64,000 nt of DNA from Aplectana chamaeleonis (lineage: Eukaryota; Nematoda; Chromadorea; Rhabditida; Cosmocercidae), in NCBI GenBank assembly GCA_029168955.1, contig JAPDOI010000698.1:1-64000 (forward strand). Direction: 5' to 3'. Under the pieces are notes generated by a model that made no database searches, had not been told where the DNA came from, and saw nothing but the letters and a program-made list of their open reading frames with translations. Each line of letters opens with the position of its first letter. Position 1 is the first letter of the stretch. The position numbers were made by a program, and so were the translations under genes. Shown piece by piece: positions 27,401 through 38,733 of the stretch.

Positions 27401-30400
27401 TCCTACTTGGGTCCCGCACACTTTCTGCGGCGTCCGGCGCACTCCCACTTGGGTCCCGCACACTTTATACGGGGTCCTGCGCCCTTCCACTAGCGTGCCG
27501 CACACTTCCTACGGCCTTCGGCGCACTCCCACTTGGGTCCTGCACACTTTCTACGGCGTCCGGCGCTCTCCCACTTGGGTCCGGCACACTTTCTACGGCG
27601 TCTGGCGCTCTTCCACTCGGGTCCCGCCTCTTCCACTTCGGTCCCGCGCACACCTTCTACGGCGTCGTGCACACTCACTTGGATCTAGCCCACTTCCTAC
27701 GGCGTTCAGCGCACTCCCACTTGGGTCCTGCACACTTTCTACGGCGTCCGGCGCACTCCCACTTGGGTCCCGCACACTTTATACGGCGTCCGGCGCTCTC
27801 CCACTCGGGTGCCGCACACTTTCTATGGCGTCCTGCGCACGCCCACATGAATCCCGCACAGTTCCTACGGCGTTCGGCGCACTCCCGCGTGGGTCCCGCA
27901 CACATTCTATGGCGTCCGGCTCACTCCCACTTGGGTCCCGCACACTCTCTACGGGGTCCTGAGCACTTCCACTATGGTCCCGCACACTTCCTACGGCGTT
28001 CGGCGCACTCCCGCTTGGGTCCCGCACACTTCCTACGGCGTTCAGCGCACTCCCACTTGGGTCCTGCACACTTTCTACGGCGTCCGGCGCACTCCCACTT
28101 CGGTCCCGCACACTTTATACGGCGTCCGGCGCACTCCCACTCGGGTGCCGCACACTTTATACGGCGTCCGGCGCTCTCCCACTCGGGTCCCGCCTCTTCC
28201 ACTGGGTCCCGCACACTTTCTACGGCGTCCGGCGCTCTCCCACTTGGGTCCCGCACACTTTCTACGGCGTCTGGCGCTCTCCCACCGGGTCCCGCCTCTT
28301 CCACTTCGGTCCCGCACACCTTCTACGGCGTCCCGCACACCTCGCACTTGGATCTAGCGTTTTTCCAACGGCGTTCGGCGCACTCCCTTGGGTCCCGCAC
28401 ACTTTCTACGGCGTCCGGCGCACTCCCACTTGGGTCCCGCACACTTTATACGGGGTCCTGCGCACTTCCACTAGGGTGCCGCACACTTCCTACGGCGTTC
28501 GGCGCACTCCCGCTTGGGTCCCGCACACTTCCTACGGCGTCCGGCGCACTCCTACTTGGGTCCCGCACACTTTCTACGGCGTCCGGCGCACTCCCACTTG
28601 GGTCCCGCACACTTTATACGGGGTCCTGCGCACTACCACTTGGGTCCCGCACTTTTTATACGGCGTCCGGCGCTCTCCCATTCGGGTCCCGCCTCTTCCA
28701 CTTGGGTCCCGCACACTTTATACGGCGTCCGGCGCTCTCCCACTTGGGTCCGGCACACTTTCTACGGCGTCTGGCGCTCTCCCACTCGGGTCCCGCCTCT
28801 TCCACTTCGGTCCCGCACACCTTCTACGGCGTCGTGCACACTCCCACTTGGATCTAGCACACTTCCTACGGCGTTCGGCACACTCCCAATTGGGTTCCGC
28901 ACACTTTCTACGGCGTCCGGCGCACTCCCACTTGGGCCCAGCACACTCTCTACGGCGTCCTGCCCACTCCCACTTGGGTGCCGCACACTTTATACGGGGT
29001 TCTGCGCACTTCCACTAGGGTGCCGCACACTTCCTACGGCGGTCGGCGCACTATCGCTTGGGTTCCGCACACTTCCTACGGCGTCCGGCGCACTCCTACT
29101 GGGGTACGCACTTTTTCTACGGCGTCCGGCGCACTCCCACTTGGGTCCCGCACACTTTATATGGGGTCCTGCCCACTTCCACTAGGTGCCGCACACTTCC
29201 TACGGCGTCCGGCGCACTCCCACTTGGGTCCTGCACACTTTATACGGCGTCCTGCGCACTACCACTTGGGTCCCGCACACTTTATACGGCGTCCGGCGCT
29301 CTCCCATTCGGGTCCCGCCTCTTCCACTTGGGTCCCGCACACTTTATACGGCGTCCGGCGCTCTCCCACTTGTGTCCGGCACACTCTCTACGGCGTCCTC
29401 CCCCCTCCCACTTGGGTGCCGCACACTTTATACGGGGTCCTGCGCACTTCCACTAGGGTGCCGCACACTTCCTACGGCGGTCGGCGCACTCCCGCTTGGG
29501 TTCCGCACACTTCCTACGGCGTCCGGCGCACTCCCACTGGGTACGCACACTCTCTACGGCGTCCCGCACACTCCCACTTGGATCTAGCGTTTTTTCCAAC
29601 GGCGTTCGGCGCACTCCCACTTGGGTCCCGCACACTTTCTACGGCGTCCTGCCCACTCCCACTTGGGTCCCGCACACTTTATACGGGGTCCTGCGCACTT
29701 CCACTAGGGTGCCGCACACTTCCTACGGCGTTCGGCGCATTCCCGCTTGGGTCCCGCACACTTCCTACGGCGTCCGGCGCACTCCTACTTGGGTCCCGCA
29801 CACTTTCTACGGCGTTCGGCGCACTCCCACTTGGGTCCCGCACACTTTATACGGGGTCCTGCGCACTTCCACTTGGTGCCGCACACTTCCTACGGCGTTC
29901 GGCGCACTCCCACTTGGGTCCCGCACACTTTATACGGCGTCCGGCGCTCTCCCATTCGGGTCCCGCCTCTTCCACTTGGGTCCCGCACACTTTATACGGC
30001 GTCCGGCGCTCTCCCACTTGGGTCCGGCATACTTTCTACGGCGTTTGGCGCTCTCCCACTCGGGTCCCGCCTCTTCCACTTCGGTCCCGCACACCTTCTA
30101 CGGCGTCGTGCACACTCCCACTTGGGTCTAGCACACCTCCTACGGCGTTCGGCACACTCCCACTTGGGTTCCGCACACTTTCTACGGCGTCCGGCGCACT
30201 CCCACTTGGGCCCAGCACACTCTCTACGGCGTCCTGCCCACTCCCACTTGGGTGCCGCACACTTTATACGGGGTCCTGCGCACTTCCACTAGGGTGCCGC
30301 ACACTTCCTACGGCGGTCGGCGCACTATCGCTTGGGTTCCGCACACTTCCTACGGCGTCCGGCGCACTCCCGCGTGGGTCCCGCACACATTCTACGGCGT

Positions 30401-32600
30401 CCGGCGCACTCCCACTTGGGTCCCGCACACTTTATACGGGGTCCTGCCCATTTCCACTAGGGTGCCGCACACTTCCTACGGCGTCCGGCGCACTCCCACT
30501 TGGATCTCGCACACTTTATACGGGGTCCTGCGCACTACCACTTGGGTCCCGCACTTTTTATACGGCGTCCGGCGCTCTCCCATTCGGGTCCCGCCTCTTC
30601 CACTTGGGTCCCGCACACTTTATACGGCGTCCGGCGCTCTCCCACTTGTGTCCGGCACACTCTCTACGGCGTCCTGCCCACTCCCACTTGGGTGCCGCAC
30701 ACTTTATACGGGGTCCTGCGCACTTCCACTAGGGTGCCGCACACTTCCTACGGCGGTCGGCGCACTCCCGCTTGGGTTCCGCACACTTCCTACGGCGTCC
30801 TGCGCACTTCCACTAGGGTGCCGCACACTTCCTACGGCGGTCGGCGCACTCCCGCTTGGGTTCCGCACACTTCCTACGGCGTCCGGCGCACTCCTACTGG
30901 GGTACGCACACTCTCTACGGCGTCCTGCCCACTCCCACTTGGGTGCCGCACACTTTATGCGGGGTCCTGCGCACTTCCACTAGGGTGCCGCACACTTCCT
31001 ACGGCGGTCGGCGCACTCCCGCTTGGGTTCCGCTCACTTCCTACGGCGTCCGGCGCACTCCTACTTGGGTCCCGCACACTTTCTACGGCGTCCGGCGCAC
31101 TCCCACTTGGGTCCCGCACACTTTATACGGGGTCCTGCCCACTTCCACTGGGTCCCGCACACTTCCTACGGCGTTCGGCGCACTCCCACTTGGGTCCTGC
31201 ACACTTTCTACGGCGTCCGGCGCACTCCCACTTGGGTCCCGCACACTTTATACGGCGTCCGGCGCTCTCCCACTTGGGTCCGGCACACTTTCTACGGCGT
31301 CTGGCGCTCTCCCACTCGGGTCCCGCCTCTTCCACTTGGGTCCCGCACACCTTCTACGGCGTCGTGCACACTCCCACTTGGATCTAGCCCACTTCCTACG
31401 GCGTTCGGCGCACTCCCACTTGGGTTCCGCACACTTTCTACTGCGTTCGGCGCACTCCCACTTGGGTCACGCACACTCTCTACGGCGTCCTGCGCACTCC
31501 CACTTGGGTGCCGCACACTTTATATGGCGTCCTGCGCACGCCCACATGAATCCCGCACACTTCCTACGGCGTTCGGCGCACTCCCGCGTGGGTCCCGCAC
31601 ACATTCTATGGCGTCCGGCTCACTCCCACTTGGGTCCCGCACACTCTCTACGGGGTCCTGAGCACTTCCACTATGGTCCCGCACACTTCCTACGGCGTTC
31701 GGCGCACTCCCGCTTGGGTCCCGCACACTTCCTACGGCGTTCAGCGCACTCCCACTTGGGTCCTGCACACTTTCTACGGCGTCCGGCGCACTCCCACTTG
31801 GGTCCCGCACACTTTATACGGCGTCCGGCGCTCTCCCACTCGGGTCCCGCCTCTTCCACTTGGGTCCCGAACACTTTATACGGCGTCCGGCGCTCTCCCA
31901 CTTGGGTCCCGCACACTTTCTACGGCGTCTGGCGCTCTCCCACTCGGGTCCCGCCTCTTCCACTTCGGTCCCGCACACCTTCTACGGCGTCCCGCACACT
32001 CGCACTTGGATCTAGCGTTTTTCCAACGGCGTTCGGCACACTCCCACTTGGGTTCCGCACACTTTCTACGGCGTCCGGCGCACTCCCACTTGGGTCCAGC
32101 ACACTCTCTACGACGTCCCGCACACTCCCACTTGGATCTAGCACACTTCCTACGGCGTTCGGCACACTCCCACTTGGATTCCGCACACTCTCTACGAGGT
32201 CCTGCGCACTTCCACTTGGGTCCCGCACACTTTAAACGGCGTTCGGCACACTCCCACTTGGGTTCCGCACACTTTCTGCGGCGTCCGGCGCACTCCCACT
32301 TGGGTCCCGCACATTCTCTACGGCGTCCAGCCCACTCCCACTTGAGTGCCGCACACTTTCTATGGCGTCCTGCGCACTCCCACATGGATCCCGCACACTT
32401 CTTACGGCGTTCGGCGCACTCCCGCTTGGGTCCCGCACACATTCTACGGCGTCCGGCGCACTCCCAATTGGGTCCCGCACACTCTCTAAGGGGTCCTAAG
32501 CACTTCCACTTGGGTCCCGTACCCTTCCTATGGTGTACTGCGCATCACTTCTGAGGTCCTGCACCCTTACCCTGACGTCCTGCCCACTTCCGGAGCCCAT

Positions 32601-32672
32601 CCCCGTAGGGTTGCCCGCCTTGAAAGTCAAGCCGAATAAACGGTCAAACAAACACACAGAGAAACGCACACC
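32601..32672 (+). repeat. conserved flank, copy 2
   Basis: Essentially the same sequence as 12,091-12,162, in the same position between divergent sat42 units and a CATA tract. Confidence 0.85.
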
Positions 32673-33228
32673 TACATACATACATACATGCATACATACA
32701 TACATACATACATACATACATACATACATACATACATACATACATACATACATACATACATACATACATACATACATACATACATACATACATACATACA
32801 TACATACATACATACATACATACATACATACATACATACATACATACATACATACATACATACATACATACATACATACATACATACATACATACATACA
32901 TACATACATACATACATACATACATACATACATACATACATACATACATACATACATACATACATACATACATACATACATACATACATACATACATACA
33001 TACATACATACATACATACATACATACATACATACATACATACATACATACATACATACATACATACATACATACATACATACATACATACATACATACA
33101 TACATACATACATACATACATACATACATACATACATACATACATACATACATACATACATACATACATACATACATACATACATACATACATACATACA
33201 TACATACATACATACATACATACATACA

Positions 33229-33262
<34 letters not shown>

Positions 33263-33270
33263 CATACACA
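32673..33270. repeat. (CATA)n microsatellite, copy 2
   Basis: About 149 units, the longest of the three. The CATG interruption near the start and the CATATATACA interruption near the end are at the same relative places as in copy 1, so the tracts are homologous but differ in length. Confidence 0.97.
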
Positions 33271-33372
33271 CAGACGCACACACAAATTTACCAAAATATA
33301 TATAGTAGGATTCGTTTGGCTCCGCCAAACGATGGGCCGGCGTCGCCGGCTACCCTCCGCGTAGTATTCGTT
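33271..33372 (+). repeat. truncated hairpin-satellite stub and junction
   Basis: The usual post-CATA flank (ACCAAAATATATATAGTAGG) is followed by little more than one hairpin-satellite unit (about 33,305-33,372). The sequence then switches abruptly at TATTCGTTCG back to sat42 (TACTACCACTTGGG). It is a clean rearrangement breakpoint between the two satellites. Confidence 0.8.
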
Positions 33373-34620
33373 CGTACTACCACTTGGGTTCCGCACACTT
33401 TCTATGGCGTCCTGCGCACTCCTTCTCGGGTCCCGCCTCTTTCACTTGGGTCCCGCACACCTTCTACGGCGTCCAGCGCACTAACACTTGGATCCCGCAC
33501 ACTTTCTACGGCGTTCGGCGCACTCCCACTTGGGCCCCATACACTCTCTACGGCGTCATGCGCATTTCCACTAGGGTCCCGCACACTTCGTACGGCGATC
33601 GGCGCACTCCCGCTTGGGTCCCGCACACTTCCTACGGCGTTCAGCGCACTCCCACTTGGGTCCTGCACACTTTCTACGGCGACCGGCGCACTCCCACTCG
33701 GGTCCCGCCTCTTCCACTTCGGTCCCGCACACCTTCTACGGCGTCCCGCACACTCGCACTTAGGTCCAGCACACTCCCACTTGGATCTAGCACACTTCCT
33801 ACGGCGTTCGGCACACTACCACTTGGGTTCCGCACACTTTCTACGGCGTCCGGCGCACTCCCACTTGGGTCCAGCACACTCCCAATTGGATCTAGCACAC
33901 TTCCTAGGGCTTTCGGCACACTCCCACTTGGGTTCCGCTCACCCTCTACGAGATCCTGCGCACTTCCACTTGGGTCCCGCACACTTTATACGGCGTCCGG
34001 CGCACGCCCACTTGGGTTCCGCACACTTTCTGCGGCGTCTGGCGCACTCCCACTTGGGTCCCGCACACTCTCTACGGCGTCCTGCCCACTCCCACTTGGG
34101 TCCCGCACACTTTATACGGCGTCCGGCGCTCTCCCACTCGGGCCCCGCCTCTTCCACTTGGGTCCCGAACACTTTATACGGTGTCCGGCGCTCTCCCACT
34201 TGGGTCCCGCACACTTTATACGGCGTCCGGCGCTCTCCCACTCGGGCCCCGCCTCTTCCACTTGGGTCCCGAACACTTTATACGGCGTCCGGCGCTCTCC
34301 CACTCGGGCCCCGCCTCTTCCACTTGGGTCCCGAACACTTTATACGGTGTCCGGCGCACTCCCACTTGGGTCCCGCACACTCTCTACGGCGTCCTGACCA
34401 CTCCCACTTGGGTGCCGCACACTTTCTATGGCGTCCTGCGCACTCCCACATGGATCCCGCACACTTCCTACGGCGTTCGGCGCACTCCCGCTTGAGTCCC
34501 GCACACTTTATACGACGTCCGGCGCTCTCCCACTTAGGTCCCGCACACTTTCTATGGCGTCTGGCGCACTACCATTCGGGTCCCGTACCCTTCCTATGAT
34601 GTACTGCGCATCACTTCTGA
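33373..34620 (+). repeat. 42-bp satellite (sat42), block C
   Basis: About 1.25 kb of sat42 between the second and third CATA modules. Some units here are less regular than in block B. It ends in the same divergent units (ACCCTTCCTATGATGTAC) seen before the other CATA tracts. Confidence 0.95.
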
Positions 34621-34667
34621 GGTCCTGCACCCTTAGCCTGACGTCCTGCCCACTTCCGGAGCCCATC

Positions 34668-34738
34668 CCCGTAGGGCTGCCCGCCTTGAAAGTCAAGCCG
34701 AATAAACGGTCAAACAAACACACAGAGAAACGCACACC
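34668..34738 (+). repeat. conserved flank, copy 3
   Basis: Third copy of the pre-CATA flank, with few differences from 12,091-12,162. Confidence 0.85.
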
Positions 34739-35008
34739 TACATACATACATACATACATACATACATACATACATACATACATACATACATACATACATA
34801 CATACATACATACATACATACATACATACATACATACATACATACATACATACATACATACATACATACATACATACATACATACATACATACATACATA
34901 CATACATACATACATACATACATACATACATACATACATACATACATACATACATACATACATACATACATACATACATACATACATACATACATACATA
35001 CATACACA
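34739..35008. repeat. (CATA)n microsatellite, copy 3
   Basis: About 67 units. It lacks the CATG interruption and the CATATATACA interruption of the other two copies, and ends CATACACACACAGACG. Confidence 0.97.
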
Positions 35009-35044
35009 CACAGACGCACACACAAATTTACCAAAATATATATA

Positions 35045-37845
35045 GTAGGATTCGTTTGGCTCCGCCAAACGATGGGCCGGCGTCGCCGGCTACCCTCCGC
35101 GTAGTATTCGTTCGGCTTTGCCGACCGATGGGCGCGTAAAATTCGTTCGGCTTAGCCGAACGATGGGCCGGCTTCGCCAACCCTCTCCCTCTACGTAGTA
35201 TTCGTTCAGCCTCGCCGAACGATGGGCCGGCTTCGCCGACCCCCTTCCTCTACGTAGTATCCGTTTGGCTCCGCCGAACGATGGGCCGGCTTCGCCGGCC
35301 ACCTTCTATGTAGTATTCCTCTAGCTTGGCCAAACGATGGGCCGGTTTCTCCGACCCCTTTGCTCCCCGTAGTATTCTTTCGGTTTCGCCGAACGATAGA
35401 CCGGCTTCGCCAACTCTCCCCTCCCTCTAAGTAATATTCGGTTCGGCTTCGCCGAACGATGGACCGGCTTCGCCGGCTACCCTCCGTGTAGTATTCGTTG
35501 GGTTTCGCCGGCCACCCTCCGTGTATTAATCGTTCGGCTTCGCCGACCCCCTCCCTCTACGATGTATTCGTTGGCTTCGCCAAACGATGCGCCGTCTTCG
35601 CCGACCCCCTCCCTCTACGTAGTATTCGGTTCGGCTTCGCCAAACGGTGGGCAGGCTACCCTCTGCGCAATATTCGTTCGGCTACAACGATGAGCCGGCT
35701 TCCCCGGTTACCCTCCGCGTAGTATTCGTTCGGCTTCGCCGAACGATGGGCCGGCTTCGCTGACCCCCTTCCTCTACGTAGTATTCGTTTGGCTCCGCCG
35801 AACGATGGGCCGGCTTCGCCAACCCTCTCCCTCTACGTAGTATTCGTTCAGCTTCGCCGAACGATGGACCAGCTTTGCTGGCCACCTATATAGTATTCGC
35901 TTGGCTCCGCCAAACGATGGGCCGGTTTCTCCTACCCCTTATCTCCCCGTATTATCCTTTCGGCTTCGCCGAACGATGGGCCGGCTTCGCCGACCCCCTC
36001 CCTCTTCGTAGTATTTGTTTGGCTCCGCCGAACGATGGGCCGGCTTTGCCGACCCCCTTGCTCTACGTAGTTTTCGTTCGGCTTATCCTAACTATGAACC
36101 GTCTTCGCCGGCCACCCTCCGTGTAGTAATCGTTCGGCTTCGCCGACCCCTTCCCTCTACGTAGTATTGGTTCGGCTTCGGCGAACGATGGGCCGGCTTC
36201 GCCGACCCCCTCCCTCTCCGTGGTATTCGGTTCGGCTTCGCCGAACGATGGACCGGCTTCGCCGGCCACCCTCCATGTAGTATTCGTTTGGCTGCGCTAA
36301 GCGATGGGCTGGCTTTGCCGACCACATTCCACGTACGTTTCGTTCGGCTACAACGATGAGCCGGCTTCCCCGGCTACCTTCCGCATAGTATTCGTTCGGC
36401 TTCGCCGAACGATGAGCCGGCTTCGCCGACCCCCTTCCTCTGCATAGTATTCGTTCGGCTCCGCCGAACGATGGGCCGGCTTTGCCGACCCCCTATCCAT
36501 CGCGTAGTATTCGTTCGGCTTTGCCGAAGGATGGGCCGGTTTCTCCGACCCCTTCGCTCCCCGCAGTATTCGTTCGTCTTCACCGAACGATAGACCGGCT
36601 TCGCCGGCCACCCTCCATGTAGTATTCGTTTGGCTGCCCTAAGCGATGGGCTGGCTTTGCCGGCCACATTCCACGCACGTTTCGTTTGGCTTTGCCAAAC
36701 GGTGGGCCGACTTTGCCGGCTACCCTCCGTGTAGTATTCGTTGGGCTTCGCCGTCCACCCTCCGTGTATTGATCGTTTGGCTTCGCCGACCCCCTCCCTC
36801 TACGATGTATTCGTTGGCTTCGCCAAACGGTGGGCCGTCCTCGCTGACCCCCTCCCTCTAAGTAGTATTCGGTTCGGCTTCGCCGAACGATGGACCGTCT
36901 TCGCCGGCCACCCTCCATGTAGTATTCGTTTGGCTGCGCTAAGCGATGGGCCGACTTTGCCGGCAACCCTCCGTGTAGTACTCGTTGGGCTTCGCCGTCC
37001 ACCCTCCGTGTATTGATCGTTTGGCTTCGCCGACCCCCTCCCTCTACGATGTATTCGCTGGCTTCGCCAAACGATGGGCCGTCTTCGCCGACCCCCTCCC
37101 TCTACGTAGTATTCGGTTCGGCTTTGCCGAACGATGGACCGGCTTCGCCGGCCACCCTCCATGTAGTATTCGTTTGGCTGCGCTAAGCGATGGGCTGGCT
37201 TTGCCGGCCACATTCCACGTACGTTTCGTTTGGCTTTGCCAAACGATGGGCCGGCTTTGCCGGCTACCCTCCGTGTAGTGTTCGTTGGGCTTCGCCGACC
37301 CCCTCCCTCTACGATGTATTCGCTGGCTTCGCCAAACGATGGGCCGTCTTTGCCGACCCCCTCACTCTACGTAGTATTCGGTTTGGCTTTGCCGAACGAT
37401 AGACCGGCTTCGCCGGCCACCCTCCATGTAGTATTCGTTTGGCTGCGCTAAACGATTAGCCGGCTTCGCCGGCCCTCTTCCGTCCAACAGGTACAGTGTG
37501 CCACCGCCCACAAAATATTCGTCTGGCTTTTCTAAATGATAAGCTAACTTAGCCGGCCACCCACCAATTAGTATTCGGTTGGCTTCGCCAAACGTTGGGC
37601 TGTCTTTGCCGGCCACATTCCACGTATGTATCGTTTGGCTTTGCCAAACGATGAGCCAGCTTAGCCGGCCACTCTCCACAAAGTAACCGTTTGGCTTCGC
37701 CAAACGATGAGCCAGCTTAGCCGGCCACCCACCAATTAGTATTTGTTTGGCTTTGCCAAACGATGAGCCGGCTTCGCCGGCCACCTTTCACGTAGCATTT
37801 GTTTGGCTTCGCCGGCCCTCCTCCATCAATCAGGTACAGTGTGCC
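35045..37845 (+). repeat. GC-rich hairpin satellite, block 2
   Basis: About 50 units of the two-hairpin repeat in plus orientation. Variants include CGTTTGGC/GCCAAACG stems, TTA, TTT and TCC loops, and units with GGCTGCGCTAAGCGATGGG. Longer composite units recur between 36.6 and 37.4 kb. The last 350 bp contain a distinct series (CAGGTACAGTGTGCCACC, CCACCAATTAGTATT, CACTCTCCACAAAGTAACC) that is mirrored in order at 49,897-50,260. Confidence 0.95.
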
Positions 37846-38733
37846 ATAGGTGCCCGCATCTGCGAACCAATTAATGAATGCCGACTTTGCTCCTATTATT
37901 GTTCTCTTGAATTAAGTTGTAAGGGGAACAATTTTTTGATGGGGAAATGTCGCTATGACTAACATGGATCACTGAAAAGACTTCTTTCAAGCAGAAAAAC
38001 TCAGCGGAGGAGTTCCGAGAAATGGCCTCCAAAATTATTTAGCTTTCGAAATCTCATATTTTATTTTTAAGAATATTTCAGAAACAATCTTAGGTCTGGT
38101 TTTATTCTGAAACTCGACCCTCGACAACTTTTGATGTGTCCCTCAATTGACAGTAGCATTCGCGAAAAAAGTAGTTTCGTATTTCGTCCGTACGAAAAGA
38201 AAAGACATTAAAGATTTGCAAAATGCGTCAATGGAACTTTAAAACCCGGTGGAAAGCTCGAATTTCTATCTAACCCTGTCCTGCGCTCTATTGATGCTAA
38301 AACAAAAGTTCCGAGAATTTGCAGAAAACTTTTTTTCGTTTCAGAATAGTCTCGGTTCGAATTTTGATATAAGAATAGAAATCTTGAATGCTCAACAAAG
38401 AAATTCAATGCTCATTTCTCTCAAAATATTTCAAAACTGAAAAAAGTGCAGCAAGAAAAATCTGGACCAGAATCGGAGACAGTTCACCAAACTCTTTTCG
38501 TTGCCTTCGTTTCCAGATTCTAGAGTTAAACACTTTCAAAAACATTGATACCAGGTGGCATGGATAATAGAAAGAGAAGGATCAATACATGAGAAGAAGA
38601 ATAAAGGCAACTTCTATTTAATGAAGGAAAAAAAGCTGGATTGCGACTCCCCGCTTCAGTGCCTGCATTAGATGCGCAGGGAGTACTGTAGCGGGCGCGA
38701 AATTCTCGCGTTTTGTGTAGAAATCTCACTTTT
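37846..38733 (+). repeat. left arm of a large inverted repeat
   Basis: This AT-rich 0.89-kb segment matches the reverse complement of 48,194-49,092 along its full length, with only scattered substitutions and small indels. Anchors include GTGCCCGCATCTGCGAACC (37,849 onward) and GGTGGCATGGATAATAG (about 38,553). Short ORFs within it are not conserved between arms and look spurious. Outward it abuts hairpin-satellite block 2; inward it stops where the RTE element begins. Confidence 0.92.

Larger units (their letters stand above)
14625..32600 (+). repeat. 42-bp satellite (sat42), block B
   Basis: About 18 kb of sat42 in the same orientation as block A, with several large internal duplications. 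Typical local variants are CACTAGGGTGCCGCACAC, GGGCCCAGCACAC, TTTATACGGGGTCC and TACGGCGGTCGG. Open frames exceed 1000 codons, for example 22,870-25,893, but every reading frame is a permutation of the same 14-residue repeat, and phase changes occur at half units. I reject all of them as genes. The last units, 32,521-32,600, are divergent and match those ending block A at 12,011-12,090. Confidence 0.97.
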
